64,000 bases of DNA from Fusobacteria bacterium ZRK30. Its GTDB lineage: Bacteria > Fusobacteriota > Fusobacteriia > Fusobacteriales > Fusobacteriaceae. Below the pieces are notes generated by a model. The model saw only the letters and a list, made by a program, of their open reading frames with translations, was not told where the DNA came from and did not search any database. Positions 17,964 through 27,675 of the stretch are shown here, in pieces. Numbering within the stretch: position 1 is the stretch's first letter; every line of letters starts with the position of its first letter. The stretch lies in assembly GCA_024628785.1 (NCBI GenBank), contig CP102404.1:980674-1044673 (forward strand), written 5' to 3'. A program made the translations under genes and the position numbers.

Positions 17964-19130
17964 TTACATAAATGAACTATAAAAAACGAATAAAAAATGT
18001 GCAGAAGATCCAGCTACCAATCCGGCTATAGTGTGGCTGAATATGGCCTTACCAGTAAGATTTCTAAATTTTAAACTGTCCATCATAGCTACATGGGTAC
18101 TCAAATAACCACTCCAACACATCCCCATTGCTGTAAATACTGCTATTTCATTTCCGCCAATCAATTTATCTCTCAAAAGCTGTGGTACCAAACTTATAGC
18201 TGCTCCTACTGCTCCTAAAGATGTAATAGGGAAAGCCAGCGCTTCTGAATGCTGAAATCCAAATATCGGTGTAAATATAAATGATAATTTATCTCCTATA
18301 AAAGGCAATAATTTTATTCCTTCATAGGCTGCACCAGTGTACCCATCTGGACTCGGTCCATTTGTCAGCATCATTACCATAGTACAGATAATAAGAACTC
18401 CAGGGATTATTTCCAGCCCCATCTTAACTCCTGTTTTCCCGCCTTCTAAGGCAGCTTCTAATCCTCTTCCAGTAACACTTCCTTCCCTTACTTCACGGTA
18501 ATTCAGTATATCTGCATTAGAGTCAAATTTATTATTTCCATCAATATATTCCTCTGTACCATATAGTTTTTTCGTAAACATCAACATAAGGTTTACACTG
18601 ACTATACTTCCTAGAAAAGCTCCGACATTACCAAGTATTACTGGAACTATCAAACTTTCCCCTGCCACAGTACTCTGGGCTACCATGAAAGCTGAAACTA
18701 CTAATCCCATCCCAAAAGATGTTCCTAAATTAGTCAGAGCCGGTAATTGGAATTTTTTAAAATATTTTCTAAACCCCTTATCTTCGGCCAAAGTTATAAC
18801 TGCTGGGTTATCAGATAGATAAGTAGTTATAACCCCTAATACTGCCGCTCCTGGCAGATTATAAAGTGGTTTCATCAGTGGTGATAAAACTCGATTAACT
18901 ATAGATATTACTCCAAATTCCGACAACACCCCGGCTAAAGCTCCCGCTAAAACAGCTATCCCCATTATGAAAAACACCGTATTTAAGAGTAAATCATGAG
19001 CGGTTTTCATTATTGTGTTAATCATGTTTATTCCACCCATTGTATTAGCTGTGTAAAATACACCTCCAATAATAAATAAAATTGCAAGTATCCCTTCCAA
19101 ACTAATGGATTTTTTGTACTTTTTGTTCAT
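17964..19130 (-). CDS. Nucleoside-recognition (Gate) membrane protein, predicted pseudouridine transporter
   Basis: A 388-residue membrane protein with about ten hydrophobic helices and a nucleoside-recognition/Gate-type core (GALAGVLSEFGVISIVNRVLSPLMKPLYNLPG near residue 60; GFQHSEALAFPITSLGAVGAA near residue 285). It resembles proteins found next to psuG and psuK in clostridia and fusobacteria. As third gene of this operon it most likely imports pseudouridine, by context only. The ATG at 19130 has GGAGG eight bases upstream; a start 72 bp further up is unsupported. Confidence 0.8.
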   Translation of the reverse strand: MNKKYKKSISLEGILAILFIIGGVFYTANTMGGINMINTIMKTAHDLLLNTVFFIMGIAVLAGALAGVLSEFGVISIVNRVLSPLMKPLYNLPGAAVLGVITTYLSDNPAVITLAEDKGFRKYFKKFQLPALTNLGTSFGMGLVVSAFMVAQSTVAGESLIVPVILGNVGAFLGSIVSVNLMLMFTKKLYGTEEYIDGNNKFDSNADILNYREVREGSVTGRGLEAALEGGKTGVKMGLEIIPGVLIICTMVMMLTNGPSPDGYTGAAYEGIKLLPFIGDKLSFIFTPIFGFQHSEALAFPITSLGAVGAAISLVPQLLRDKLIGGNEIAVFTAMGMCWSGYLSTHVAMMDSLKFRNLTGKAIFSHTIAGLVAGSSAHFLFVFYSSFM

Positions 19131-19220
19131 TTGTTCCTCCCTTTTTTTACAAAAAAAAATCTCCCTCCCAAATAAGATACACCATTGTGAACTTATTAGC
19201 AAGAAGATCTTATATTTTTA

Positions 19221-20144
19221 CTACAATTTCGAGTATTCTACAGCTAATTTTGCAGCTAATTTTGCATTATTGTAAACTAACTCAATGTTTGATTCCAGTG
19301 AATCTCCACCAGTTAATTCTTTCACCTTAGCTAGTAAAAATGGTGTACTTTCCTTACCTTTTATTCCTAATTTTTCAGCCTCTTCTACAGCTTTGTTAAT
19401 AGCATCAGTAATCACATCAAAATCCATCTCATATTTTTCAGGAATTGGATTAGCTATTACAAACCCTCCATTTAGATGCAGATCCCATTTAGCCTTTAAA
19501 GCAAGTGCTAATTCACTAGGATTTTGAATATTATAATCTACCTTAAATCCACTTTTTCTAGTATAAAAAGCTGGTAGTTCATCTGTTTGGTATCCTATCA
19601 CAGGAACTCCCTTTGTCTCTAAATATTCCAAAGTTAAGTTTATATCTAATATTGATTTTGCTCCTGCACAAACTACAGCCACATCTGTTCTTCCTAATTC
19701 TTCTAAATCAGCAGATATATCAAAACTTGTCTCTGCTCCCCTGTGCACCCCTCCAATACCACCAGTTGCGAACACTTTGATTCCTGCTATGTTAGCTATT
19801 ATCATTGTCGAAGCTACAGTAGTTGCACCATCTAATTGCTTTGCAATAATAAATGGAATATCTCTTCTACTGGTTTTAATAACTTTCTCTCCAGCTTTTC
19901 CAAGATAGTCTATCTCTTCCTTAGTCAATCCTACTTTTAATCTACCGTTTAAGATTGCAATGGTTGCTGGAACAGCTCCGCCCTCTCTGATTATATCTTC
20001 AACTTTAAGTGCAGTCTCTACATTCATAGGATAAGGCATTCCATGGGAAATAATTGTAGATTCCAATGCTACTACAGGTTTACCACTATCTAATGCTTCC
20101 ATAACTTCAGTGCTGATGTCTACATACTTTTCATAAATTAACAT
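19221..20144 (-). CDS. psuG: Pseudouridine-5'-phosphate glycosidase
   Basis: Cleaves pseudouridine 5'-phosphate to uracil and ribose 5-phosphate. The 307-residue protein has ALESTIISHGMPYPMNVETA near the N-terminus, the GGIGGVHRGAE loop (about residue 133) and CAGAKSILDI with the catalytic lysine (about residue 160). It lies 15 bp downstream of psuK and upstream of a putative transporter, giving a complete pseudouridine catabolic operon. AAGGAG precedes the ATG. Confidence 0.95.
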   Translation of the reverse strand: MLIYEKYVDISTEVMEALDSGKPVVALESTIISHGMPYPMNVETALKVEDIIREGGAVPATIAILNGRLKVGLTKEEIDYLGKAGEKVIKTSRRDIPFIIAKQLDGATTVASTMIIANIAGIKVFATGGIGGVHRGAETSFDISADLEELGRTDVAVVCAGAKSILDINLTLEYLETKGVPVIGYQTDELPAFYTRKSGFKVDYNIQNPSELALALKAKWDLHLNGGFVIANPIPEKYEMDFDVITDAINKAVEEAEKLGIKGKESTPFLLAKVKELTGGDSLESNIELVYNNAKLAAKLAVEYSKL

Positions 20145-20159
20145 AATATACTCCTTTTA

Positions 20160-21269
20160 TTATAAAATTATTTTATTATTTTCAAAATTTAATTTTTCTA
20201 TTGTTTTCTTTACCAGACTAGATGTCATATTTGGATTTATTGTCTCTTCAGAAGATATAGCCAAGATCGATGCTCCAATAGCAAACCTTATCTCTTCCTC
20301 TATATCTTTATTATTAAACAACCCGTAAGTTAATCCTGCTACAAAAGCATCTCCTGCTCCTGTGGCTCCTACCATCTCCATTGTAGGAGGAACTATGATC
20401 CCCTCTATATTTGGGGTTTTATAGTATACACCATCTGCTCCCAGGGTAATAAAGACATTCTTTACCCCTTTGTCTACAAAATATTGGCCTGCTTTTTTAA
20501 GATCTGCTTCATTCTTTATAGGTATTCCAGACAGAACTTCAGCTTCCATCTTATTGGGTTTTATAGTATGAAAATGACCCACCAAGTCCTTTATTTTTTT
20601 TGCTTTACTTGCAGATACCGTATCTAAAATAAATGGTACATCATAGGTAGTTACCAGATACTCCAAAATTTCCGGAAGATTCGCATCTATAATACAGAAT
20701 TTTGAATTTTTAATGATATAGTCATTCTTTTTTATATAGTCTATATCCATATTTTTTAAGATATCCATATAAGATATAGCTACATTCATATCTCTTTTCT
20801 CATCCAATACACAGAGGTAGGTGGAAGTGCTTTCTCCCTTTACCACCAAGGTGTTTTCCATATGAAGATCTATTGATTTAGCATGAGTAAGAATTCTTTT
20901 TCCATTCTCATCATCTCCTACAACACTTAAAAACTTGGTTTTTACCCCTAACCTTGTAAGATTTTCTGCAATATTTCTTCCTACACCACCTAAAGATGTT
21001 TTTACACTTCCTGGATTGGAATCACCTAAAATAAGTGAATCTTTGGGATATCCCTGGATATCAATATTTGATCCCCCAACCACACAAATATAAGATTCCT
21101 CCTTAGATAAAACATATCCCTTCCCCATAATCACACCTTTTTTCATAAGGTTACTTATATGAACGGCTACAGAAGACCTTGTAATTTCAAGGATATTTGC
21201 TATCTCCTCTTGGGAGATCATGGGGTTGCTTTCAATTAGTTTTAAAACTTCCCTTTCCCTATTAGTCAT
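20160..21269 (-). CDS. psuK: Pseudouridine kinase with fused N-terminal HTH regulator domain
   Basis: A 369-residue fusion. Residues 1-60 are a winged HTH (NREREVLKLIESNPMISQEEIANILEI...); residues 65-360 are a PfkB kinase with VVGGSNIDIQG, GGVGRNIAENLTRLG and the catalytic GATGAGDAFVAGL motif (Asp about residue 308). The kinase makes pseudouridine 5'-phosphate for PsuG. A dyad at 21285-21304 directly after the -10 box suggests the HTH controls its own operon. The ATG at 21269 has AAGGAG at correct distance; the in-frame GTG at 21275 overlaps that site. Confidence 0.93.
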   Translation of the reverse strand: MTNREREVLKLIESNPMISQEEIANILEITRSSVAVHISNLMKKGVIMGKGYVLSKEESYICVVGGSNIDIQGYPKDSLILGDSNPGSVKTSLGGVGRNIAENLTRLGVKTKFLSVVGDDENGKRILTHAKSIDLHMENTLVVKGESTSTYLCVLDEKRDMNVAISYMDILKNMDIDYIKKNDYIIKNSKFCIIDANLPEILEYLVTTYDVPFILDTVSASKAKKIKDLVGHFHTIKPNKMEAEVLSGIPIKNEADLKKAGQYFVDKGVKNVFITLGADGVYYKTPNIEGIIVPPTMEMVGATGAGDAFVAGLTYGLFNNKDIEEEIRFAIGASILAISSEETINPNMTSSLVKKTIEKLNFENNKIIL

Positions 21270-21284
21270 GACCACTCCTTAATT

Positions 21285-21333
21285 AATGTTTATTTCTTAA
21301 CATTAGTTTAATACACTTATATATTTTTGTCAA
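21285..21333 (-). promoter_or_regulatory. Promoter and candidate operator of the psuK-psuG operon
   Basis: On the minus strand TTGACA (21328-21333), 17-base spacer, TAAACT (21305-21310), followed at once by the dyad AATGTT-8-AACATT (21285-21304), which covers the expected transcription start. Confidence 0.75.
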
Positions 21334-22485
21334 CTATATTTTATCTGATATATCCTGTGACATCTTAGATACTGCATCTGCCAATGCCATCTCTGTCAGT
21401 TCTTTTTTAGATTTTAGTTTTCTTACATAGGCTCCCCTTCCCTGACCCTTTGGAAGATTCCCCGAAAAAGTAGACCATCTATAGCTGTCCTCTCCTACCC
21501 CGTCAAAAGTTCCCGATCCTATGATTTCTCCACTGGGAATATCTTTCATGATATACGTAAAACTTACTTTTACATCTGCTGACTTATAAAAATCATGTTT
21601 AAAATATGTCTTCTTAATATTTTTTACTACAGGTCCATTTTTAGTATTAGCCACATATTGTTCCGACCAGGTTAGAGGTGTTACAGATCTTTTTATAGAT
21701 TCAGGAGTTGAGGTTATATAATTTAAGTTTATTTTTACCCCTGTATTTATAAGGTGATCAGCTTTATCATTTTCCCATGCATTTATAAACCTTTTCTCAT
21801 CTAGAGAGACTATCCTTATAAGATCTCTCTTTTTACCTTTAGCAATATTCCCCTTTACCTGACTCTCTAAATTATTCCTATAGAGACTAGGAGTATTTTT
21901 AGAAAATTCAATCATGGCTTTAACTAAAGCTTCTTTATAAGCTTTTTCACGACGATCTACAATATCTTTATACTTCGGGGATAACTCTACACCTCTTTCA
22001 TAGAGAAAATACTTTTCTCTTTTTTCTCCCCTGTTTAACTTTCTCTCTTCCAACTCATTTCCTGCACTATAGTATACTTCACCCATTGTGCTCTTTAATT
22101 TATATAGTTCCTCAATTGTTGGTATCTCCAGACTCAGCCCTAATTTTTGATGAACAAGGTCATCTGCATAATAGTAATTATTTTTTAATTTTAACAGATC
22201 TTCATAGGCATAAGCTTCTAATTTATAGTCCGATACTTTTTGATACTCACCTATCTTTTCAACTGCCTGATCCAGTGCTCGCGGATAGACATTTCTATAA
22301 TTTACCATCCCGTCAAGATAATTAGGGTTTATCTTTATAGCATCATTTAATAAATAAGACGCTTTTATATAGTTTCCCCTATCTATCTCAGAAACCGCTT
22401 TATTATTTATCCTCTCCTCCACATTACTACATCCCATAAGGATCAACCCTAACAACAATATAAATACCAACTTATTCTTTTTCAT
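21334..22485 (-). CDS. Lipoprotein with TPR-like N-terminal region, function unknown
   Basis: A 383-residue predicted lipoprotein: signal peptide and lipobox LMGC (Cys about residue 19). The N-terminal half has TPR-like helices (AVSEIDRGNYIKASYLLNDAIKINPNY), the rest is mixed alpha/beta with several tyrosine-rich strands. I do not recognise a specific family. AGGAGG precedes the ATG. It appears monocistronic; its stop codon touches the -35 box of the psuK operon. Confidence 0.75.
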   Translation of the reverse strand: MKKNKLVFILLLGLILMGCSNVEERINNKAVSEIDRGNYIKASYLLNDAIKINPNYLDGMVNYRNVYPRALDQAVEKIGEYQKVSDYKLEAYAYEDLLKLKNNYYYADDLVHQKLGLSLEIPTIEELYKLKSTMGEVYYSAGNELEERKLNRGEKREKYFLYERGVELSPKYKDIVDRREKAYKEALVKAMIEFSKNTPSLYRNNLESQVKGNIAKGKKRDLIRIVSLDEKRFINAWENDKADHLINTGVKINLNYITSTPESIKRSVTPLTWSEQYVANTKNGPVVKNIKKTYFKHDFYKSADVKVSFTYIMKDIPSGEIIGSGTFDGVGEDSYRWSTFSGNLPKGQGRGAYVRKLKSKKELTEMALADAVSKMSQDISDKI

Positions 22486-22540
22486 TACTACCTCCTAATT
22501 GCTCTTTTTTATAGTATACCAAAACATTCCCTTTATTCAT

Positions 22541-22570
22541 AAAAAAAGCAATGTGACACTGCACCTAAAT
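22541..22570 (+). repeat. Dispersed hairpin repeat, weak copy E
   Basis: AAAAAGCAATGTGACACTGCACC (in two parts: GCAATGTGACACTGC at 22548-22562, then ACC) resembles the palindromic head of the other copies but the AT-rich tail differs. It lies between the ECF T-component gene and the lipoprotein gene. Confidence 0.35.
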
Positions 22571-22647
22571 AAAAAAATGACCCCTATTTAATATAGAAAT
22601 CACCTTTTTTATCGACTCTTTTCTCCTAATATATATATATTATACCT

Positions 22648-23370
22648 TTAATAACCTAACCAATTCCCATTTCCATGCCCGTAAAAATATACCAGGATAA
22701 ATATCCCTGATATTGCCATAAGGTAGATAAAGTCAATAAATTTTAAAGGTATACTTTTATAGTGTGTTCTTTTATTAAACCTGTCAAAACCTCTCCCTTC
22801 CATGGCAATTGCAACTCTTTCCGCTCTCCTGATATTTGTAGCAAGGAGAGGTATAGGGAGAGTAATCTTCTCTTTAAAAGTTTTTTTTCTTCCTCCAAGC
22901 CTAATATCCCTTGCATTTTTTATCATATTCATATCATTTTCCATCATTGGAAAGAACCTGAAAGCTACCATAACACCATAAGCTAACCCTGGATTCAGCC
23001 TTAAATTCTGCATAAGGCTCATCAACATCCTATTTGGGTCTATATTAAATAAAAAACTCATTGCTAATGTTCCAATTATAGCTACTCTTAAAAAGAGTTT
23101 TAGACCTAAGATAAAATTTCCATATGAGAAACTATCATTAAAATTCCCACTTCCCCATAATAAATTAGTTATAAATATTCCAACTCCAAATAACAATAAC
23201 GGAGATATTTTTAATAAACTTTTTTTGGTGAGGTTCTTTTCAATCAAAGCTATTATAAACGTAAACCCTAAGATAAGAAAAAGCCCCCCTACTGTAAACA
23301 CTAAAAAAGATAAGATTACCCCCAATAGGTTACATCCTAATTTTATTATTGGATTTATCTCTCTAAACAT
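22648..23370 (-). CDS. ykoC: ECF transporter T component (YkoC-like)
   Basis: A 240-residue membrane protein, the transmembrane coupling subunit of an energy-coupling-factor importer. It has five or six helices and the two EcfT coupling motifs, NARDIRLGGRK (about residue 150) and AMEGRGFDR (about residue 190). It overlaps the ATPase gene by 16 bp and is the last gene of the TPP-riboswitch operon; with YkoD and YkoE it should form a thiamine-precursor (HMP) importer. Confidence 0.9.
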   Translation of the reverse strand: MFREINPIIKLGCNLLGVILSFLVFTVGGLFLILGFTFIIALIEKNLTKKSLLKISPLLLFGVGIFITNLLWGSGNFNDSFSYGNFILGLKLFLRVAIIGTLAMSFLFNIDPNRMLMSLMQNLRLNPGLAYGVMVAFRFFPMMENDMNMIKNARDIRLGGRKKTFKEKITLPIPLLATNIRRAERVAIAMEGRGFDRFNKRTHYKSIPLKFIDFIYLMAISGIFILVYFYGHGNGNWLGY

Positions 23371-24887
23371 CTTTTCACTTCCCTATTATTCCAAAGTTTT
23401 GTGTTTTTTCCTATAATTTTTGCTTTTTCTAAAAATTCTCTATTTTCAAACAACTCTTTTATTGGTCCAAAATATGAATTTTCTCCCTCTTTTAAAATCA
23501 ATGCTTTCGTTGCATATTCCTTTACTATCTCCATATTATGGGTAATTATAATTATTCCCATACCTTTTTTAGCTAGCCCTTTTATTTGTGTCATCAATTC
23601 TCTAGTATTAAAATAATCCAATCCAAAAGTTGGTTCATCTAAGATTAATACATTATGCTTTTTTGATAACATTATTGCCACTGAAAGTCTTCTTTTCTGG
23701 CCACCAGAGAGGGTAAAAGGATTTTCATTTTTTACCCCTTCTAAATTATACTTATCTAAAATAGTATCTACACAGATCTCTTCTCCGTGAATCTCCTTAA
23801 AGAGTTCTACCTCATCCCTTACAGAATCTTTTATAAATTGGTGTTCAGGATTTTGAAAAACATAAGTTAGTTCACTATATAGTTTCTCTTTTGATATTTT
23901 TTTAATATTTTTACCCCTGTAAGATACTTCACCATTAAATTTCGTCTCCATTCCACCTAAAATTTTAGATAGAGTAGTTTTCCCGGCCCCATTTTTCCCT
24001 AGTAGTGCTATAATTTCACCTGAATTCACATCAAAGGAAATATTGTTTAATATGTTTTTTTCTGCATATTTAAAATTCAAATTCTTTATCTCTAAAAGTT
24101 TCTCGCTTTTATTAGAAAACATACTCTCATTATAGACACTTTTATCCTCTTCTACCTTCTTGGACAAACCAAGCTCTATCAAGACCTCTCTATTTTTTTC
24201 TAAAAAATTCTCTCCACTGCTGTCGACTCTTATAGTTCCATTTTTATCTATAATAATCGCCCTTGTTATTGTATCTAACCATTCCTCAAAATTATGCTCT
24301 ACAAGAAGGTATCCAATATCAAGAGATGTGATCAATTGATTTATCTCACACCTTCCTAAGGTATCTAAATTTGCTGTAGGTTCATCTAACAATAGCATCT
24401 TACTTTCAACTGCCAATGAAGACCCTATGGCAACTTTTTGCTGCTCTCCTCCTGAGAGATTTGATAACATCTCTCTTTTTTTATGACCTATCTTTACCTG
24501 TTTTAACACTTCTTCTATCTTTACCCCTATCTCCTGTGAAGGAGTACAAAAATTTTCCAGTGAAAAAGCTATCTCATCTTCCGGATACATTGTACAAAAT
24601 TGATTTTCTGGATCCTGAAAAACTATTCCAAAATTATGAGCTATCTCTATAGGGGACATCTCCTCTATATTTATGCCATCAATAGTAATCTCACCCTTTG
24701 TTTCCCCTAGATTATTTCTTTGAATAATCCCAAGAAAACAAAGCAGAAGGCTGCTCTTGCCATATCCACTAGGTGATAGAAGAAGTATCTTTTCATCAGT
24801 ATTAAAACTTAAATTGATATTTGAAAGTGTTTCCTTCTTGTGCCCGTAATATTTCAAACTAAAATTTATTAATTCTATCCTAGCCAT
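23355..24887 (-). CDS. ykoD: ECF transporter ATPase with two ABC domains (YkoD-like)
   Basis: A 510-residue fused double ATPase. First domain: Walker A SPSGYGKSS (about residue 34), signature LSGGEQQKVAIG, Walker B LLLDEPT. Second domain: Walker A GKNGAGKTT (about residue 293), signature LSGGQKRRLSV, Walker B LILDEPTFGLD. It powers the ECF transporter formed with YkoE and YkoC. The gene overlaps both neighbours by 8 and 16 bp, indicating tight translational coupling. Confidence 0.93.
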   Translation of the reverse strand: MARIELINFSLKYYGHKKETLSNINLSFNTDEKILLLSPSGYGKSSLLLCFLGIIQRNNLGETKGEITIDGINIEEMSPIEIAHNFGIVFQDPENQFCTMYPEDEIAFSLENFCTPSQEIGVKIEEVLKQVKIGHKKREMLSNLSGGEQQKVAIGSSLAVESKMLLLDEPTANLDTLGRCEINQLITSLDIGYLLVEHNFEEWLDTITRAIIIDKNGTIRVDSSGENFLEKNREVLIELGLSKKVEEDKSVYNESMFSNKSEKLLEIKNLNFKYAEKNILNNISFDVNSGEIIALLGKNGAGKTTLSKILGGMETKFNGEVSYRGKNIKKISKEKLYSELTYVFQNPEHQFIKDSVRDEVELFKEIHGEEICVDTILDKYNLEGVKNENPFTLSGGQKRRLSVAIMLSKKHNVLILDEPTFGLDYFNTRELMTQIKGLAKKGMGIIIITHNMEIVKEYATKALILKEGENSYFGPIKELFENREFLEKAKIIGKNTKLWNNREVKRCLER

Positions 24888-25443
24888 TAAACCTTATCCT
24901 CCTTTCTCTTCCCAATGAAAACGTATTTAGACTACCTGTTGATGCCAGGGTATCAGCGACCATCTTACCGCCATATCCTCCTATCAAACCACCAGAAATT
25001 ACTCTGATTATTAACATCATCGCAACCATCTTTATCGGTAAGTGAGAAAAACCATACATAACATATGAATATGAAAATGTCCCTAAACTTGGGAATATCC
25101 CAGCTAAAACCAAAACAAATGTATTGTATTTCTTATAGCCTGTTATTGTAAACACTAATTCACTGGAGGCCCCTTGGATTGCCGCTCCTATTAACATTGT
25201 TACTCCCACTGGTGTTCCCAGCAACACTTCTGACATTGCTGCCATCATCTCACCAAGAAATGCGCACCCTGGTTTTCTAATTATATACATACTGGTTACT
25301 GCTGACATGAACCATATACCATATATTATATCTGTTCCAATAGGCCCAAATATTGCGTTAAATATTCCCCAAGCTCCTACACCACCAATATAAATAACTG
25401 CATATGCCATTGATAGCACCGCCATGACTACTATCTCTCTCAT
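24880..25443 (-). CDS. ykoE: YkoE family ECF substrate-binding (S) component
   Basis: A 187-residue membrane S component, all hydrophobic helices, with the YkoE-like start (MAVLSMAYAVIYIGGVGAWG) and GEMMAAMSEVLLGTPVG. It is predicted to bind hydroxymethylpyrimidine or a thiamine precursor for the YkoDC module. The ATG at 25443 has no adjacent ribosome binding site: the purine tract GGGAGGGGAG lies 25 bases upstream, and in-frame ATA codons lie closer to it, so the true start may be slightly upstream. Confidence 0.87.
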   Translation of the reverse strand: MREIVVMAVLSMAYAVIYIGGVGAWGIFNAIFGPIGTDIIYGIWFMSAVTSMYIIRKPGCAFLGEMMAAMSEVLLGTPVGVTMLIGAAIQGASSELVFTITGYKKYNTFVLVLAGIFPSLGTFSYSYVMYGFSHLPIKMVAMMLIIRVISGGLIGGYGGKMVADTLASTGSLNTFSLGRERRIRFNG

Positions 25444-25514
25444 ATTTAGCTTATTCTTTATTATTTTACTCCCCTCCCAATCTTTTAGTAATAAATTCTT
25501 TAACTTTATCTACC

Positions 25515-26210
25515 CTATTTTATCTTTTTATCTCCTCTCATCCCCATATCCCAAAAAGCTACCTCTAATCTGGTTACTTCCCTAAATATAACTTTTAATT
25601 TTTCTAATTTTTTCTTACTGATATTCTTACCATAGTTATTTAATTTTTCTACAAATTCAACTGTAGAAGACTGATAACCTTCTCCTCCATACATATGGAT
25701 CCATTCTTTATATGGATTGCCTTCTAACACTGTTTTTTCATCTGCCAGTAACCTTTGTCCTATCTCTCCATAACCAATGTAACAAGAAGCTATGGCAATC
25801 ATTAGATCTAAGTAGTCACCACTCACTCCAATATCTTTCATATATCTCGTATAAGCGATACACTCTATAGACTCCTCAGAACTTTCCAATTCGTGTTTCT
25901 CTATCCCCCACTCTTTATATTGATTATGTAGTTCTAGTTCTCCCTCTGTTATCCATAGTGTACCCTCTAGAGCAAACTGTATCTCTTCTAAGGTTTCCCC
26001 TTTAAACGCCATCAATGCAAAACATCTTACATAGTGCAGTAAATATAAATAATCTTGTTTTAAATAGTATCTAAACTTTTCTATATCTAATGTTCCATCT
26101 TGAAGCTGATCTATAAATTCCGGATGGGTATACTCATGCCATACATCCTTACACGCCTCTTTTAATTCTTCTAGTAATGTTTTTTCTTGCTCTATGTTAG
26201 ATACTGACAT
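25515..26210 (-). CDS. tenA: Aminopyrimidine aminohydrolase / thiaminase II (TenA)
   Basis: A 231-residue TenA protein that salvages base-degraded thiamine by releasing hydroxymethylpyrimidine. It has the helical TenA fold, the catalytic cysteine in ASCYIGYGEIGQRL (about residue 142), the YLLHYVRCFALM helix and a late Glu (TRLEVAFWDMGMR) that fits the second catalytic acid. It overlaps the thiD stop codon by one base and has AGGAGGG upstream. Its product suits the downstream HMP importer. Confidence 0.93.
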   Translation of the reverse strand: MSVSNIEQEKTLLEELKEACKDVWHEYTHPEFIDQLQDGTLDIEKFRYYLKQDYLYLLHYVRCFALMAFKGETLEEIQFALEGTLWITEGELELHNQYKEWGIEKHELESSEESIECIAYTRYMKDIGVSGDYLDLMIAIASCYIGYGEIGQRLLADEKTVLEGNPYKEWIHMYGGEGYQSSTVEFVEKLNNYGKNISKKKLEKLKVIFREVTRLEVAFWDMGMRGDKKIK

Positions 26211-27013
26211 TAGTTTTTCCCTCCTGAGTTAAATTTATACATATGATCAATAGGACCTTTCCCCTTCCCAAGATCTATCTTACTTGAAATTGCACTGTAT
26301 ACATAGTTTTTTGCTCTCTTTACTGATTCTTCTACACTGTCTCCTAGAGCTAAGTTAGCAGCAATAGCACTAGAAAGTGTACATCCTGTACCATGAGTAT
26401 TTTTATTATCTATAAAATCATTTTCAAAAATCTCATATTTCCCATCTTTATAAAGGATATCAATTGCTTTTTTACTGGTTTCAAGATGTCCACCTTTAAT
26501 TAGGATATAGCCTTTATAATAACTAGATATCTCCTGACATGCTTTTTTCATCTCATCTTCATTAGCTATCTCAAACCCGCATAATATCTCTGCTTCCGGA
26601 AGATTTGGAGTAATAATTGAAGCAAGTGGCAATAATTCGTCTATAAGGGTTTCCCTAGCTTCTTTTTCTAAGAGTGTATGACCACTTGTTGACACCATTA
26701 CAGTATCTAAAACTATATTTTGAGCATTGTAGTTCCTCAATTTTTTTGATATTACTTTTATTATCTCTGTATTGGATACCATCCCTATTTTTACTGCCAT
26801 AGGACATATATCTTCAAATACTGCATCTATTTGATCTTCTATTATTTCTTTATCTATATTTTGAATAGATCTTACCCCAGTTGTATTTTGTGCTGTAATT
26901 GCTGTAATCACACTCATTCCAAAGGTATTATGCATTGTAAAAGTTTTTAAATCTGCTTGTATTCCAGCTCCTCCACTAGAATCACTTCCTGCTATAGTTA
27001 ATACTGTATTCAT
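26210..27013 (-). CDS. thiD: Hydroxymethylpyrimidine (phosphate) kinase
   Basis: Phosphorylates HMP to HMP pyrophosphate in thiamine synthesis. The 267-residue ribokinase-like enzyme begins [20 protein letters not shown] and has [15 protein letters not shown] with the catalytic Asp/Cys-region (about residue 212). It overlaps thiE by four bases (ATGA) in the salvage operon. Confidence 0.95.
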   Translation of the reverse strand: MNTVLTIAGSDSSGGAGIQADLKTFTMHNTFGMSVITAITAQNTTGVRSIQNIDKEIIEDQIDAVFEDICPMAVKIGMVSNTEIIKVISKKLRNYNAQNIVLDTVMVSTSGHTLLEKEARETLIDELLPLASIITPNLPEAEILCGFEIANEDEMKKACQEISSYYKGYILIKGGHLETSKKAIDILYKDGKYEIFENDFIDNKNTHGTGCTLSSAIAANLALGDSVEESVKRAKNYVYSAISSKIDLGKGKGPIDHMYKFNSGGKN

Positions 27014-27675
27014 CTCTTTCCCTCCACCTTTAAAAAAAATTTTTTCGCTAAATTAAAGAGTGTCTTCGACTCTTTGTATGTGTCTTCTACCCCGTATATA
27101 GCTGATACAATTGCTACCCCTGCTATTCCTGTACCTTCTAATTTTAATATATTTGATTTATTTATCCCTCCTATAGCCACCATAGGAATTTTAGAACCTA
27201 AAGATAATGCCTTTAAATCAGAATATGAAACATTGTCTGCATCAAGTTTTGTTGTAGTTGAAAACACCGCTCCTACCCCATAATAATCAATATCACTGTC
27301 TATACTCTCATCTAGATGTTTCCTTGTTTGAATCGATAAACCTATGATTTTATCTTCACCCAAAATCTTTCTAGCCTCTATCGGTGAAATATCTCCCTGA
27401 CCTATATGCACTCCCTCGCAATCTATCTCTTTGCAGACTTCTATATTGTCGTTGATAATTAATTTTATTCCCCTTCTATCTGTTATTTTTTTTACTTTTT
27501 TTCCCAGCTCAATAAAACTGTCAGTATCCATCTTTTTTTCCCTCAGTTGAATTATTGTTACTCCAGAATCTATAGATTGTTCAATCTTTTGCAAGTATTC
27601 TTCCCAAGATAGTTCTCCTTTAGAAATAACACCATAGAGAAGAAGATCTCTTTCTTTTATTCTAGTTATGTTCAT
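27010..27675 (-). CDS. thiE: Thiamine-phosphate synthase
   Basis: Couples HMP pyrophosphate with thiazole phosphate to give thiamine phosphate. The 221-residue TIM barrel has the substrate loops IIQLREKK (about residue 40), [14 protein letters not shown] (about residue 90), the GAVFSTTTK pyrophosphate loop (about residue 133) and VAIGGI. It overlaps thiM by 14 bp and thiD by 4 bp. Confidence 0.95.
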   Translation of the reverse strand: MNITRIKERDLLLYGVISKGELSWEEYLQKIEQSIDSGVTIIQLREKKMDTDSFIELGKKVKKITDRRGIKLIINDNIEVCKEIDCEGVHIGQGDISPIEARKILGEDKIIGLSIQTRKHLDESIDSDIDYYGVGAVFSTTTKLDADNVSYSDLKALSLGSKIPMVAIGGINKSNILKLEGTGIAGVAIVSAIYGVEDTYKESKTLFNLAKKFFLKVEGKR

